Shown in pieces: positions 43,762 through 51,954 of a stretch of 64,000 bases of DNA. Under the pieces are notes generated by a model. The model worked only from the letters and a program-made list of their open reading frames with translations, ran no database searches and had not been told where the DNA came from. A program made the translations under genes and the position numbers. Numbering within the stretch: the first letter of the stretch is position 1; each line of letters begins with the position of its first letter. Source of the stretch: Natrialba swarupiae (GTDB taxonomy: Archaea; Halobacteriota; Halobacteria; Halobacteriales; Natrialbaceae); NCBI RefSeq assembly GCF_008245225.1, contig NZ_VTAW01000009.1:78375-142374 (forward strand). Reading direction: 5' to 3'.

Positions 43762-44079
43762 ATGGACGTCGACATCGTCTCCGAAACGGAGAATCCCATG
43801 TTGCACAGGACGGACGTGACGTTCGAACTAAACCACGACGAAGCCACCCCCGAGCGCCTCCAGGTCCGAGACAGCCTCGCAGCGAAGCTCAACAAGGACG
43901 CCGACGAGGTCGTCATCCGGAAACTCGACACGAAGTTCGGGATGCGAAAGACCGTCGGCAAGGCCAAAGTCTACGAGACGGCCGACTTCGCCCGCGACGT
44001 CGAGCGCGACCACATGCTCGAGCGAAACAAGATCGTCGCCGACGACGGCGAGGGCGACGCCGAAGCGGAGGAGGCGTAA
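43762..44079 (+). CDS. rps24e: 30S ribosomal protein S24e
   Basis: A 105-residue archaeal/eukaryal small-subunit protein. Family marks are MDVDIVSETENPMLHRTDVTFEL at the start and TPERLQVRDSLAAKLN, VVIRKLDTKFGMRKTVGKAKVYE in the middle; the C-terminal 20 residues are a highly acidic haloarchaeal addition. It is followed without a gap by rps27ae, the usual archaeal order. The promoter is not clear, as the spacer to the previous gene is only 177 bases and has an ATAGTAGTGTAAC patch upstream. Confidence 0.96.
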   Translation: MDVDIVSETENPMLHRTDVTFELNHDEATPERLQVRDSLAAKLNKDADEVVIRKLDTKFGMRKTVGKAKVYETADFARDVERDHMLERNKIVADDGEGDAEAEEA

Positions 44080-44214
44080 ATGGCGCGACACGAACTCTAC
44101 GGCGACGACGGGACCGTCGAGGGCGAGCAGTGTCCCCGCTGTGGCGACACCTTCCTCGCCGACCACGGCGACCGCAAACACTGCGGGAAGTGTGGCTACA
44201 CCGAGTGGGAGTAA
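44080..44214 (+). CDS. rps27ae: 30S ribosomal protein S27ae
   Basis: A 44-residue zinc-ribbon ribosomal protein, [20 protein letters not shown] onward. The four zinc ligands are visible as CPRC and CGKC. Length is normal for archaeal S27ae, which lacks the ubiquitin part of the eukaryal protein. Its ATG immediately follows the TAA of rps24e, so they are co-translated. Confidence 0.95.
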   Translation: MARHELYGDDGTVEGEQCPRCGDTFLADHGDRKHCGKCGYTEWE

Positions 44215-44238
44215 CGAGCCGGTGATCCGACTCGAGCC

Positions 44239-45930
44239 GTGAGCGACACCAGCCGAGTACTCGGGATCGAAGGCACCGCCTGGGCGGCCAGCGCGGCCGT
44301 CTACGATTCCGACTCCGACGACGTTTTCATCGAAACCGACGCCTACCAGCCCGACAGCGGCGGCATTCACCCCCGCGAGGCCGCCGAACACATGCACGAC
44401 GCGATCCCCCGCGTCGTCGGGCGAGCGCTCGAGCACGCCCGCAAGAGCGACGATGGCCCGGCCGACGACCCCCCGGTCGACGCCGTCGCCTTCTCCCGGG
44501 GCCCCGGCCTCGGTCCGTGTTTGCGCATCGTCGGCACCGCGGCGCGGGCACTCGCCCAGACGCTCGACGTTCCCCTGGTGGGCGTCAACCACATGGTCGC
44601 TCACCTCGAGATCGGCCGTCACACCGCCGACTTCGACGATCCGGTCTGTCTGAACGCCAGCGGAGCGAACGCACACCTCCTCGCCTACCGTAACGGCCGC
44701 TACCGCGTCCTCGGCGAGACGATGGACACCGGCGTCGGCAACGCGATCGACAAGTTCACCCGCCACGTCGGCTGGAGTCACCCCGGCGGACCGAAAGTCG
44801 AGGCGGCGGCCGAAGACGGCGAGTACGTCGATCTACCGTACGTCGTCAAGGGGATGGACTTCTCCTTTTCGGGGATCATGTCGGCCGCAAAGCAGGCCTA
44901 CGACGGCGGCTCAGAGAACGACGTGAGCGCAGGCCCGTCGGACTCGCCCGGCGGGGGCGTTCCGGTCGAAGACGTCTGTTACTCCCTCCAGGAGAACGTC
45001 TTCGGGATGCTCACGGAGGTTTCAGAGCGGGCGCTCTCGCTGACCGGGAGCGACGAACTCGTCCTCGGCGGCGGCGTCGGACAGAACGCCCGCCTGCGCG
45101 AGATGCTCGCCGAGATGTGCGACCAGCGCGGAGCCGCGTTTCACGCGCCCGAACCCCGATTTCTCCGGGACAACGCCGGTATGATCGCCGTCCTCGGCGC
45201 GAAGATGGACGAAGTCGGCGACACACTCGCACTCGAGGACTCGCGCGTCGATCCGAACTTCCGACCCGATCAGGTCCCGGTGACGTGGCGCGAACCGGCA
45301 TCCGATTCCGCTAGCTCCGACGACGGACAGCCAGCGTCCGAAACGCGCGTCCGGGGCGCGGAAGCCGTCGTCGACCTCGAGCCCGAAGCGGGCCAGGTGC
45401 GAAAGCGACGTCGAGCGAAGAGCTACCGCCACCCCCAACTCGACGAGCGCCTCCGGCGCGAGCGCACCACGCTCGAGGCGCGCCTGACGAGTCTCGCTCG
45501 CCGGGAGGGAGTTCCAACGCCGGTCCTCGCCGACGTCGACCCGCTCGAGGCACGACTCGAGTTCGAGTACGTCGGCGACGCGGACCTGCGGGACACTCTG
45601 TCCGAAGAGCGCGTTCGAGACGTCGGCCGTCACCTCGCAACACTCCACCGGGCGGGTATCGTCCACGGTGATCCGACGACGAGAAACGTGCGTACGACCG
45701 ACGAGCGGACGTACCTCATCGATTTCGGTCTGGGCTATCACACCGACCACGTCGAGGACTACGCGATGGACCTACACGTCTTCGATCAGAGTCTCGTCGG
45801 GACCGCAGACGACCCCGAGCCACTGCGTGACGCGGTCCGCGAGGGGTACCGCGAAGCCGGCGACGAGGGCGTACTCGAGCGCCTGCGAGACGTCGAGGAG
45901 AGAGGCCGGTACGTCGTCGACGAACCGTAA
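44239..45930 (+). CDS. Kae1-Bud32 fusion, tRNA t6A synthase/kinase
   Basis: A 563-residue natural fusion of Kae1 (about residues 1-330) and the Bud32 kinase (about 370-563), the catalytic pair of the KEOPS complex that makes N6-threonylcarbamoyladenosine in tRNAs. Kae1 metal ligands lie in NHMVAHLEIG (HxxxH near 118-122) with the late motif LRDNAGMIA. Bud32 has the catalytic HGDPTTRNV (near 475) and DFGLGYHT (near 494) motifs. The linker of about 40 residues is acidic with Ser and Ala. It starts with GTG, 24 bases after rps27ae; this gene order is common in archaea. Confidence 0.95.
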   Translation: MSDTSRVLGIEGTAWAASAAVYDSDSDDVFIETDAYQPDSGGIHPREAAEHMHDAIPRVVGRALEHARKSDDGPADDPPVDAVAFSRGPGLGPCLRIVGTAARALAQTLDVPLVGVNHMVAHLEIGRHTADFDDPVCLNASGANAHLLAYRNGRYRVLGETMDTGVGNAIDKFTRHVGWSHPGGPKVEAAAEDGEYVDLPYVVKGMDFSFSGIMSAAKQAYDGGSENDVSAGPSDSPGGGVPVEDVCYSLQENVFGMLTEVSERALSLTGSDELVLGGGVGQNARLREMLAEMCDQRGAAFHAPEPRFLRDNAGMIAVLGAKMDEVGDTLALEDSRVDPNFRPDQVPVTWREPASDSASSDDGQPASETRVRGAEAVVDLEPEAGQVRKRRRAKSYRHPQLDERLRRERTTLEARLTSLARREGVPTPVLADVDPLEARLEFEYVGDADLRDTLSEERVRDVGRHLATLHRAGIVHGDPTTRNVRTTDERTYLIDFGLGYHTDHVEDYAMDLHVFDQSLVGTADDPEPLRDAVREGYREAGDEGVLERLRDVEERGRYVVDEP

Positions 45931-46008
45931 TCGCCCCGCCGAAAACGACATTGGCGATCCAACCGGTTTCCGGCCGCTTTTAAGATGGGGCGGGCCGTTC
46001 GCTTTCCC

Positions 46009-46389
46009 ATGAAACGAATCATCGAAACGGACGAGGCGCCGGCGGCCGTCGGCGCGTACAGTCAGGCGACGACCGACGACTCGCTCCTGTTCACCGCCGG
46101 ACAGATCCCCCTCACGCCCGACGGGGACCTCCTCGACGAGGAGTCCATCGAAACCCAGACCGAACAGGCACTCGACAACCTCCTGGCCGTCCTCGAGGAG
46201 GCGGGAGCGAGCGCGGGAGACGTCCTCAAAGTAACCGTCATGCTCGAGGACATCGACGACTTCGAGGCGATGAACGAGACCTACGCCGGCTACTTCGACG
46301 ACGAGCCGCCGGCCCGAAGCGCGGTCGAGGTCGCCGCGCTCCCGAAAGGCGTCGACGTCGAGATCGAGGCGATCGCCTCGCTCGAGTGA
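46009..46389 (+). CDS. RidA family reactive-intermediate deaminase
   Basis: A 126-residue protein close to true RidA: APAAVGAYSQATTDDSLLFTAGQIPLTP at the start, ETQTEQALDNLLAVLEEAGA, and the conserved end PPARSAVEVAALPKGVDVEIEAIA. The Arg of PARSA and the Glu near the C-terminus match enamine/imine deaminases that remove toxic 2-aminoacrylate. The TATA-like CTTTTAAG at about -28 supports a leaderless start at this ATG. It is more canonical than the relative at 23323. Confidence 0.93.
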   Translation: MKRIIETDEAPAAVGAYSQATTDDSLLFTAGQIPLTPDGDLLDEESIETQTEQALDNLLAVLEEAGASAGDVLKVTVMLEDIDDFEAMNETYAGYFDDEPPARSAVEVAALPKGVDVEIEAIASLE

Positions 46390-46402
46390 TCGACGACCGC
46401 GC

Positions 46403-46675
46403 ATGTTCGAACTCCGGACCCCGTCGCGACGAGTGAGCTCGGCGCTGCTGTGGGGAGCCGTCGGCTTCATGGCGTTTCTGGTCCTCGTCCAGGGCTACGC
46501 CCTCCTCGTCTCGCCGCTCGTGACGATCGTCCAGGGAGCCGCCGTGGCGATTCTGGTCGGTCTCGTGACAGCCGGCTGTGCGTACACCGTGGAGTATCGG
46601 ATCGCGACCTGGTCGGCGCGACGTGCGAGGAGTGAAACCGAGTCACACGGCAGCGACGGTAAAAGTAAGAGTTAA
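46403..46675 (+). CDS. Small two-helix membrane protein
   Basis: 90 residues with two clear hydrophobic segments (about 14-36, LLWGAVGFMAFLVLVQGYAL, and 40-62) and a charged, Ser/Lys-rich tail. Not recognised beyond a small haloarchaeal membrane protein. It starts 13 bases after the RidA gene, so the two are probably co-transcribed, and it ends just before tRNA-Ser. Confidence 0.65.
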   Translation: MFELRTPSRRVSSALLWGAVGFMAFLVLVQGYALLVSPLVTIVQGAAVAILVGLVTAGCAYTVEYRIATWSARRARSETESHGSDGKSKS

Positions 46676-46702
46676 ACGACGGACGTGGCTAGGTTCACCC
46701 GA

Positions 46703-46783
46703 GCCAGGATGGCCGAACGGTAAGGCGCACGCCTGGAAAGCGTGTTCCCTTTGGGATTCTGGGTTCAAATCCCAGTCCTGGCG
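46703..46783 (+). tRNA. tRNA-Ser (anticodon GGA)
   Basis: An 81-base class II tRNA. The acceptor stem is GCCAGGA with TCCTGGC, with discriminator G as expected for serine. The D arm is ATGGCCGAACGGTAAGGC. The anticodon stem is CACGC/GCGTG with loop CTGGAAA, giving anticodon GGA (reads UCC). A variable arm is present (TTCCCTTTGGGATT). The T-arm CTGGGTTCAAATCCCAG is perfect. No CCA is encoded. T-rich GTTTTCGCGATTTT follows and may end transcription. Confidence 0.95.
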
Positions 46784-46868
46784 TTTTCGCGATTTTGATA
46801 CCGACGAGCGCTGCGTGGCGACGCGAGCGATTCGAGGTCCCGAAAACGCCACAAATCCCAGTCCTGGC
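46766..46868. repeat. att-like direct repeat of the tRNA-Ser 3' end
   Basis: CAAATCCCAGTCCTGGC occurs at 46766-46782 (inside the tRNA) and again at 46852-46868, 86 bases apart. Between them GGCGTTTTCG (46780-46789) and CGAAAACGCC (46841-46850) form an inverted repeat that brackets the spacer. The layout suggests a scar of site-specific integration and loss, or a tRNA-derived repeat like the one beside tRNA-Thr. Confidence 0.65.
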
Positions 46869-46967
46869 TGCCGTGACCGGCATCGTCAGCGCGAAAAAAG
46901 TCCGTGAGCGGCCGGTCCCTACCGAGTGGGGCTCGAGAAGGCTGTTGGAACGGTGTACGGAGACCCG

Positions 46968-47576
46968 TTAGTCCCCGCAGACGGGTGGCGCGTCGCTCGA
47001 GGCTCCGCCGACGCGCGTTCCTCGGTAGTACACTGTAACCCTCGCGTCCCCGTTGCGGGCCTTGACCCAGAAGGTTTCGGCCGTGGCGAGATCGTTCTCG
47101 ACTGTGATCGTTCCCTTCCTGCGAGTCCCGGCAACTTTGTAGGTGAACGTCAGGTCGGTATCCAACCCGTGGTGGATGTAGAACTGCGCCCTGTCGTTTT
47201 TGGGATCGGTATCCTCGGGGTTGAACGCCACGCGCCCTTTGACCTTGTCAACCGGCACGTGTTGTCCGTGTTTCTTCTTGCCTTTCTTCCCCTTCTTGCC
47301 TTTCCGCTTGCCTTTCTTCCCCTTCTTGCCTTTCCGCTTGCCCTTCTCGTCGTACTTCTTATCTCGACGCTTTCCTTTCTTGTCTTTCTTTTCGTGTTTC
47401 CGCTTGCCCTTCCCGTCGTACTTCTTGTCTCGGTGCTTTCCTTTCTTGCATTTCCGGTCTTTTTTCTCTCCAGCACTGACTGTCGTCGCACCAACGGCGG
47501 TGCCACCGACGAGTGCTCCGCTAACTGCGATACCTTTGATGGCCGCACGTCGTGAGATTCGATCGTCGTCTGTCAT
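46968..47576 (-). CDS. Tat-exported lysine-rich repeat protein
   Basis: 202 residues. A twin-arginine signal (RISRRAAIKGIAVSGALVGG, cleavage near VSAGE) is followed by about 70 residues that are mostly Lys, Arg and Gly (such as GKRKGKKGKKG), then a compact C-terminal domain (AQFYIHHGLDTDLTFTYKVA, TVENDLATAETFWVKARNG) with an odd PPVCGD end. The strongly basic segment is exceptional in an acidic haloarchaeal proteome; it could bind acidic cell-wall polymers or extracellular nucleic acid. Two identical 30-base units at 47281-47310 and 47311-47340 encode it, with a further imperfect longer repeat at 47341 onward. Confidence 0.82.
   Translation of the reverse strand: MTDDDRISRRAAIKGIAVSGALVGGTAVGATTVSAGEKKDRKCKKGKHRDKKYDGKGKRKHEKKDKKGKRRDKKYDEKGKRKGKKGKKGKRKGKKGKKGKKKHGQHVPVDKVKGRVAFNPEDTDPKNDRAQFYIHHGLDTDLTFTYKVAGTRRKGTITVENDLATAETFWVKARNGDARVTVYYRGTRVGGASSDAPPVCGD
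47281..47340. repeat. Perfect 30-bp tandem duplication within the Lys-rich gene
   Basis: The 30 bases at 47281-47310 are repeated exactly at 47311-47340, coding on the minus strand for repeated Lys/Gly/Arg units. This is a likely site of slippage and length variation. Confidence 0.9.
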
Positions 47577-48134
47577 GGATATCCCTCCAGCACGACGGCG
47601 TCACCGTCGAACTGGCGAGTACCGACAGCTTCGTTCATCCCACGTTTTGTTATCAATGAGGTACCGATTTTAACGAAACTCCTACCGGTCGGACTGTTTC
47701 TGGGCGACGAGACAGACGGAAGCTGACAGGAACCGTTGGGCGTCGTTTCCAGAACAGTCGTTTTAGACCGCCGATTCTACCAAGTAACCAGTACAACGGT
47801 CTTTCTGGGGCAGTCTCGTGTAAATCAGTACCAGCGAAACCACGACCTATCCGTCGATTCACCGGCGCGTACGGATTGCTGTACCGATATACCGGCACAA
47901 CCGCAGTACGTGTCGCAGTTGCACCGGAAATGACTGACAGCAGTCCGTATCACTGGTACAGACTCCGTCCGAGACGCCGATCGTGGCGAAGAGAAGCCGA
48001 GAAAGACTCGCTTGTCGATCGGCTAGAGGACGATTTCTTCGCGGATCGAACCGCCGCGATTGCACGTCCGGTCACGACTCCAGAGACCCGAAGAAAGTCG
48101 CGAGATATAGATAGTCGGAATCGAACGAACGGGT
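47577..48134. other. Intergenic stretch with an inverted-repeat element
   Basis: There is no convincing gene. It holds element copy B (47870-47949) and lies between the divergent Lys-rich protein and MFS genes. Frames in this stretch yield Arg-rich, non-acidic peptides. GATATAGAT (48101-48109) is the likely TATA box for the MFS gene. Confidence 0.5.
47870..47949. repeat. Dispersed ~80-bp inverted-repeat element, copy B
   Basis: Outer arms TACGGATTGCTGT (47870-47882) and ACAGCAGTCCGTA (47937-47949) match at 12 of 13 positions. Inner arms around CCGGCACAAC and GTTGCACCGG are also paired, and TGACTG precedes the right arm. Length is 80 bases, identical to copy A. Confidence 0.65.
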
Positions 48135-49283
48135 GTGAAACGACGACGACTCTGGCTGGGTGTCGCGTTCTGTTTCGTCGCCGGCGACGCGATGGCCCTG
48201 CAGATACGGGGTGCGTTACTCCCGAACTTCGAATCGACGTTCGGCGTCTCGGAGTCGTTACTGGGACTGGTCGCGCCAGCAGGAACCGTCGGCTTCGTCG
48301 CAGCCATCGTCCTCGTTGGACTGATCGCGGGACGGCTCGACGCGCGTCACGTCCTCCTCCTCGGATCGGCAGCGATGGCGCTGTCGCTGTTGGCGGTCGC
48401 CGTCGCACCGGTGTATACCGTGTTTCTGTTCGCCCTGCTGGTTCAGGGAGCAGCCGCCGGCGTGTTTCGGGCGATCGACCGGCCGCTGTTGAGTCATCTC
48501 TATCCCGAACGGATCGGGCGTGTGTTCGCCCTCTACGCGCTCGCGTGGGCCGTCGGTGCCGTCTCCGGCCCGGTGATCGCGAGCGCCGTGGTACTGGTCG
48601 GCGACTGGCAAGCCACGTACGTCTTGCTGGGCCTGTCGATACTCCCGATCGTCGCCGCCGTCTGGGCGCTCGAGTCGCCGTCGGAGTGGGACGAACGCCG
48701 ACTCGAACGCGAGACCCTCGTTCGGCTGCTGTCGAAACCGGGAATCCCCGGAACGATGGTAGGGTTGGCGATCGTCGGCGGGATCGAAGGGACGCTGTTC
48801 ACCTGGCTACCGTATTACGCGGGAACGTTTCTCGACCGGACGACCGCGAACCTGGCGCTGTCGGTCTTTCTGCTGGCGTACGTCCCCGGTCGGTACGCCT
48901 ACTCGAGACTGATCGAGTCGGTGGCGTATCTGCGATTGCTGACGGTGACGACCGGGCTCGCGGTTCCAGTGTTAGCCGTCGTGGTCGGCTGGAAACACGT
49001 CGGCATGCTCGCGGCGGTTTTCTGTGCCGGCATGCTGCTGTCCGCGTTGTTTCCCGTGCTGTCGGCCTACGGCGTCGAACTCGCACCGGAGTACAGCGGA
49101 CCCGTGAGCGCACTCACTACCGCGGCGACCTACGGCGGGATCGCGATCGTTCCGGCCGTCGTCGGCGTCGTCGCCGAAGCGACGAACATCGGCGTCGCGA
49201 TGTGGATCCCAGCCCTGCTCACGGTCGCACTCTTCGGCGTGGTTCTCCTCACGTGGGCCCGCTCGAGCGACCGACGGGCGTAA
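48135..49283 (+). CDS. MFS transporter
   Basis: A 382-residue major facilitator with 11 or 12 hydrophobic segments. The loop 2-3 region reads GLIAGRLDARHVLLLG, an approximate form of the family signature, and GRVFALYALAWAVGAVSGPVIAS is helix 5-like. Short cytoplasmic linkers are charged. Substrate unknown. The gene starts with GTG: a GATATAGAT sequence about 28 bases upstream supports a leaderless start. Downstream it converges with the PP-loop gene at 49330. Confidence 0.87.
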   Translation: MKRRRLWLGVAFCFVAGDAMALQIRGALLPNFESTFGVSESLLGLVAPAGTVGFVAAIVLVGLIAGRLDARHVLLLGSAAMALSLLAVAVAPVYTVFLFALLVQGAAAGVFRAIDRPLLSHLYPERIGRVFALYALAWAVGAVSGPVIASAVVLVGDWQATYVLLGLSILPIVAAVWALESPSEWDERRLERETLVRLLSKPGIPGTMVGLAIVGGIEGTLFTWLPYYAGTFLDRTTANLALSVFLLAYVPGRYAYSRLIESVAYLRLLTVTTGLAVPVLAVVVGWKHVGMLAAVFCAGMLLSALFPVLSAYGVELAPEYSGPVSALTTAATYGGIAIVPAVVGVVAEATNIGVAMWIPALLTVALFGVVLLTWARSSDRRA

Positions 49284-49329
49284 TCGTCGGCAGACACGTC
49301 TACGGTGTTCGACGCCGCGACCGCCGAGT

Positions 49330-49920
49330 TCAGCGCCTGCCGGTCACGTACGTCTGGTCGTGGTCCGGAAAGAGCTCCGCGACCGTATCCGGGCCGTCCT
49401 CGGCGGCAATAATCTCCCGGAGTTCGGCCTCGTAATCCGCTCGTTCGATCTCCTCGCTCGGACCCGCGATCACCTCGAGGTGGGCTTCAACGAGCCGATC
49501 GACAGCCGTTCGACCGAACCCGGACAGCGGGGCGACGTACTCGACGTCGTGGCGGTCCTCGAGGCTCTGGGCCTGTGCCCGCGAAACCGTTGGCACCCGA
49601 TCGTCCCGTCTGGTTCCGTCGGCGATCACGTCGAATCCATCGCGTGCGGCCCGCTCGAGGGCGTGTTTGTGGACCAACTGGATCCCGTTTCGCGGAAATC
49701 CGTCCGCTCGGATCCGATCGACGGCGTCGTGGGCGACGTCGGGGTCGAGGTCGAGACGTTCGAACGGGAATCCGATCGTCTCGGCGCTCGAGCGGGCGTG
49801 TTTCCAGTCCTCGCTGATGCCGAACTGTGCCGTGACGAGCGTGACGTCGTAGAAATCCTCGAGGAGGAGCGCGGCGAGCGTCGAGTCCTTACCACCGCTG
49901 TAGAGGAGTCCGAGCTCCAT
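49330..49920 (-). CDS. PP-loop ATPase (adenine nucleotide alpha-hydrolase-like)
   Basis: 196 residues beginning [20 protein letters not shown], with the PP-loop SGGKDST for ATP pyrophosphate binding right at the start. ADGTRRDDRVPTVSRAQAQSLEDRHDVEYVAPL in the middle resembles the LARRED-like part of tRNA-modifying and NAD-synthase-like enzymes. No zinc ribbon. The likely role is adenylation of a nucleic acid or small molecule; the target is unknown. The ATG shares one base with the PDCD5-like gene stop (TGATG), and the two follow rps19e, so a role in RNA or ribosome modification is plausible. Confidence 0.83.
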   Translation of the reverse strand: MELGLLYSGGKDSTLAALLLEDFYDVTLVTAQFGISEDWKHARSSAETIGFPFERLDLDPDVAHDAVDRIRADGFPRNGIQLVHKHALERAARDGFDVIADGTRRDDRVPTVSRAQAQSLEDRHDVEYVAPLSGFGRTAVDRLVEAHLEVIAGPSEEIERADYEAELREIIAAEDGPDTVAELFPDHDQTYVTGRR

Positions 49921-50270
49921 CAGCGCCGCTTGATGTCGAAGCTCTTGGAGTCCGGTTTTAGCTCCTTCAACAGCTGTTTCATTTTGTCGTCGTCGACCTT
50001 CCCCTGGATGCGCCCGCTCCGGGCGAGGGCGAGCACCTGTTGTTCGACCTGCTCGCCGAACTGCGGTTTGCTCATCTTGACGGTGTTGAGCCGTTTGCGA
50101 GCGTCGTCGGTCAGATGCTGGCGCAACAGCGCCTGTTTTTGCGCCTCGGCCTGTTGCTGGGCAGCCTCTTGACCGGCGCTTGCCTCGCCGGAGTCGGCTT
50201 GCTCCTGTAGCTGCTCCATTTTCTTCTGTCGGAGCTCCTCGAGTCGCTCCTCGTCGGGTTCTCCGCTCAT
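49920..50270 (-). CDS. DNA-binding protein of PDCD5 family
   Basis: A 116-residue archaeal PDCD5/TFAR19 relative: [16 protein letters not shown], a Gln/Ala-rich helix ([20 protein letters not shown]), [26 protein letters not shown] and [14 protein letters not shown] at the end. The fold is a three-helix bundle with a long N-terminal helix. Archaeal homologues bind DNA in vitro, but the cellular role is unsettled. It lies between rps19e and the PP-loop gene, as in many archaea. Confidence 0.93.
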   Translation of the reverse strand: MSGEPDEERLEELRQKKMEQLQEQADSGEASAGQEAAQQQAEAQKQALLRQHLTDDARKRLNTVKMSKPQFGEQVEQQVLALARSGRIQGKVDDDKMKQLLKELKPDSKSFDIKRR

Positions 50271-50373
50271 ACGTACTGGATTGTTTGGCAGCGGGGAAAA
50301 TGATTACGGACCACACTCACCGGTGACGACGCTTGCCGGGGAAGCGCGTCGAAAATCGAATCCGGGCGACCAG

Positions 50374-50829
50374 TTACGCGTAGCGCTCGAGTTCCGGCCG
50401 ATCGAGTTCTTCGAGGACGGTCCCGGCGGTGTCGTCGAGGAGGCTGCGTCCCTCGGGGGTGATTCGGCGACCTTCGCCGTCGGCGGTCTCGACGAGATCT
50501 TCCTCCTCGAGTTGCTGGAGGATGGTACGAATCAGGTTACGCGAGCCGTCGACGCGCTTGTCGGGTGCGACCTGGTACCGGTTGGAGCCGCCCTTGCCGC
50601 CGCCGTACTCAGTCGAGAGTCGTTCGACGCCGACGGGACCGCGGTCGGCGACCTTGCGCAGGAGACTCGCGGCGCGGACCGCCCAGAAGTCCTCCTGTTC
50701 GGGTGGGAGTTCGCGGTCGACACCAGTCTTTACGAACTGTGCCCAGTCGGGTTCGTTGAGCCGTTCCTCGAGATCGTCGGCGACCGCCTCGATGAGGTCG
50801 TCCGCCGGAACGTCGTACATCGTAGCCAT
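50374..50829 (-). CDS. rps19e: 30S ribosomal protein S19e
   Basis: A 151-residue archaeal/eukaryal S19e: MATMYDVPADDLIEAVADDLEERL at the start, WAQFVKTGVDRELPPEQEDFWAVRAASLLRKV in the centre and STEYGGGKGGSNRYQVAPDK, a winged-helix with the S19e signature. The C-terminal part is QLEEEDLVETADGEGRRITP. It is the first gene of the three-gene operon; start chosen at the family Met at 50829, as the upstream frame is Arg-rich and not coding. Confidence 0.96.
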   Translation of the reverse strand: MATMYDVPADDLIEAVADDLEERLNEPDWAQFVKTGVDRELPPEQEDFWAVRAASLLRKVADRGPVGVERLSTEYGGGKGGSNRYQVAPDKRVDGSRNLIRTILQQLEEEDLVETADGEGRRITPEGRSLLDDTAGTVLEELDRPELERYA

Positions 50830-50987
50830 TGGCGTTTGGTTCCCTTCCGCGGCATTTAAGAGCATCGTATCGGAGCCGAAGAGCTGCCCGGTCGGAACGG
50901 GCGGCGGGACGTCGATCCAACGAACCGACGGCGGCTCGAGTCGGGGCGTCCCGGACCGTTTTTCGTCCTCGAGTCGAAACGCGGGGT

Positions 50988-51902
50988 ATGGACGAACGCG
51001 CCGCACTGGCGCTTTTAGACCGCGAACTCGAGCCAGTCGGCGACGACGCCGCCGTCGTCGACGACCTCGTGGTGACGACGGATATGCTCCACGAGCGGAC
51101 GGACTTTCCGCCGGGAACGACGCGGTATACGGCCGGCTGGCGAGCCGTCGGCGCGTCGCTGTCGGACGTCGCCGCGATGGGGGCCGAGGCGACGGCCGCC
51201 GTCGCCGCCTACGCCGCACCCGAGTTCGATCCCGAGGAGTTACTCGCGTTCGTTCGCGGCGCGAGCGACGTCTGCGAGCGCGTCGGTGCCGAGTACGTCG
51301 GCGGCGACCTGGACGGACACGAGGAGTTCACCGTCGCGACGACCGCGTTCGGTTGGACGGACGAGCCGCTTCTCCGGAGCGGGGCCCAACCGGGCGACCG
51401 CGTCTGCGTGACGGGGACACTCGGGCGAAGCGCCGCCGCGTTGACCCTGTTCGAACGCGCGGGCGAGGACGAGACGCCGGCCGAAGAAGCCGATCGGGCG
51501 CTCGAGCAAGCCAACGAGTTGTTCCGGTTCGTGCCGCGAATCGAGGCCGGCCTGGCGCTCGCCTCGCGGGCGACAGCGGCGATGGACTCGAGCGATGGGC
51601 TCGCCCGATCGCTACACCAACTCGCGGAGGCGAGCGACTGCGGGTTCGCGATCGACTCCGAGGCGATCCCGATCGACGACGCAGTCCGTGACGTGTGCTC
51701 GAAACCGGAGAGAGCCCTCGAGCGTGCGACGACGTTCGGCGAGGACTTCGAACTGGTCGCGACCGTCCCGGCCGACGCGATCGACGACGTCCGGGCGGCG
51801 ACGGACGTTTCCGTCACGTCGATCGGGTCGGTCGTCGATCGGCGGGACGGGATTACGATCGACGGCGACGATCTCGAGGATCGCGGCTACACCCACGGCT
51901 GA
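50988..51902 (+). CDS. thiL: Thiamine-monophosphate kinase
   Basis: A 304-residue ThiL that phosphorylates thiamine monophosphate to the diphosphate cofactor. Marks: VGDDAAVVDDLVVTTDMLHERTDFP (nucleotide and Mg site), GWRAVGASLSDVAAMGAEATA, YVGGDLDGHEEFTVATTAFGW and GDRVCVTGTLGRSAAAL, then AAMDSSDGLARSLHQLAEAS in the C-terminal half. Somewhat short at the N-terminus compared with bacterial ThiL. The start at MDERAALALL follows the family; the upstream extension in frame is not coding. Confidence 0.92.
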   Translation: MDERAALALLDRELEPVGDDAAVVDDLVVTTDMLHERTDFPPGTTRYTAGWRAVGASLSDVAAMGAEATAAVAAYAAPEFDPEELLAFVRGASDVCERVGAEYVGGDLDGHEEFTVATTAFGWTDEPLLRSGAQPGDRVCVTGTLGRSAAALTLFERAGEDETPAEEADRALEQANELFRFVPRIEAGLALASRATAAMDSSDGLARSLHQLAEASDCGFAIDSEAIPIDDAVRDVCSKPERALERATTFGEDFELVATVPADAIDDVRAATDVSVTSIGSVVDRRDGITIDGDDLEDRGYTHG

Positions 51903-51954
51903 ACGACTCGAACAGTACCAAATTGGAGGGGTTCCGAACCGGCTCGAGCCCCCG

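Noticed and set aside
46853..46868. A second tRNA downstream of tRNA-Ser
   Set aside because: Only the last 17 bases of the tRNA are repeated; there are no D or anticodon arms.
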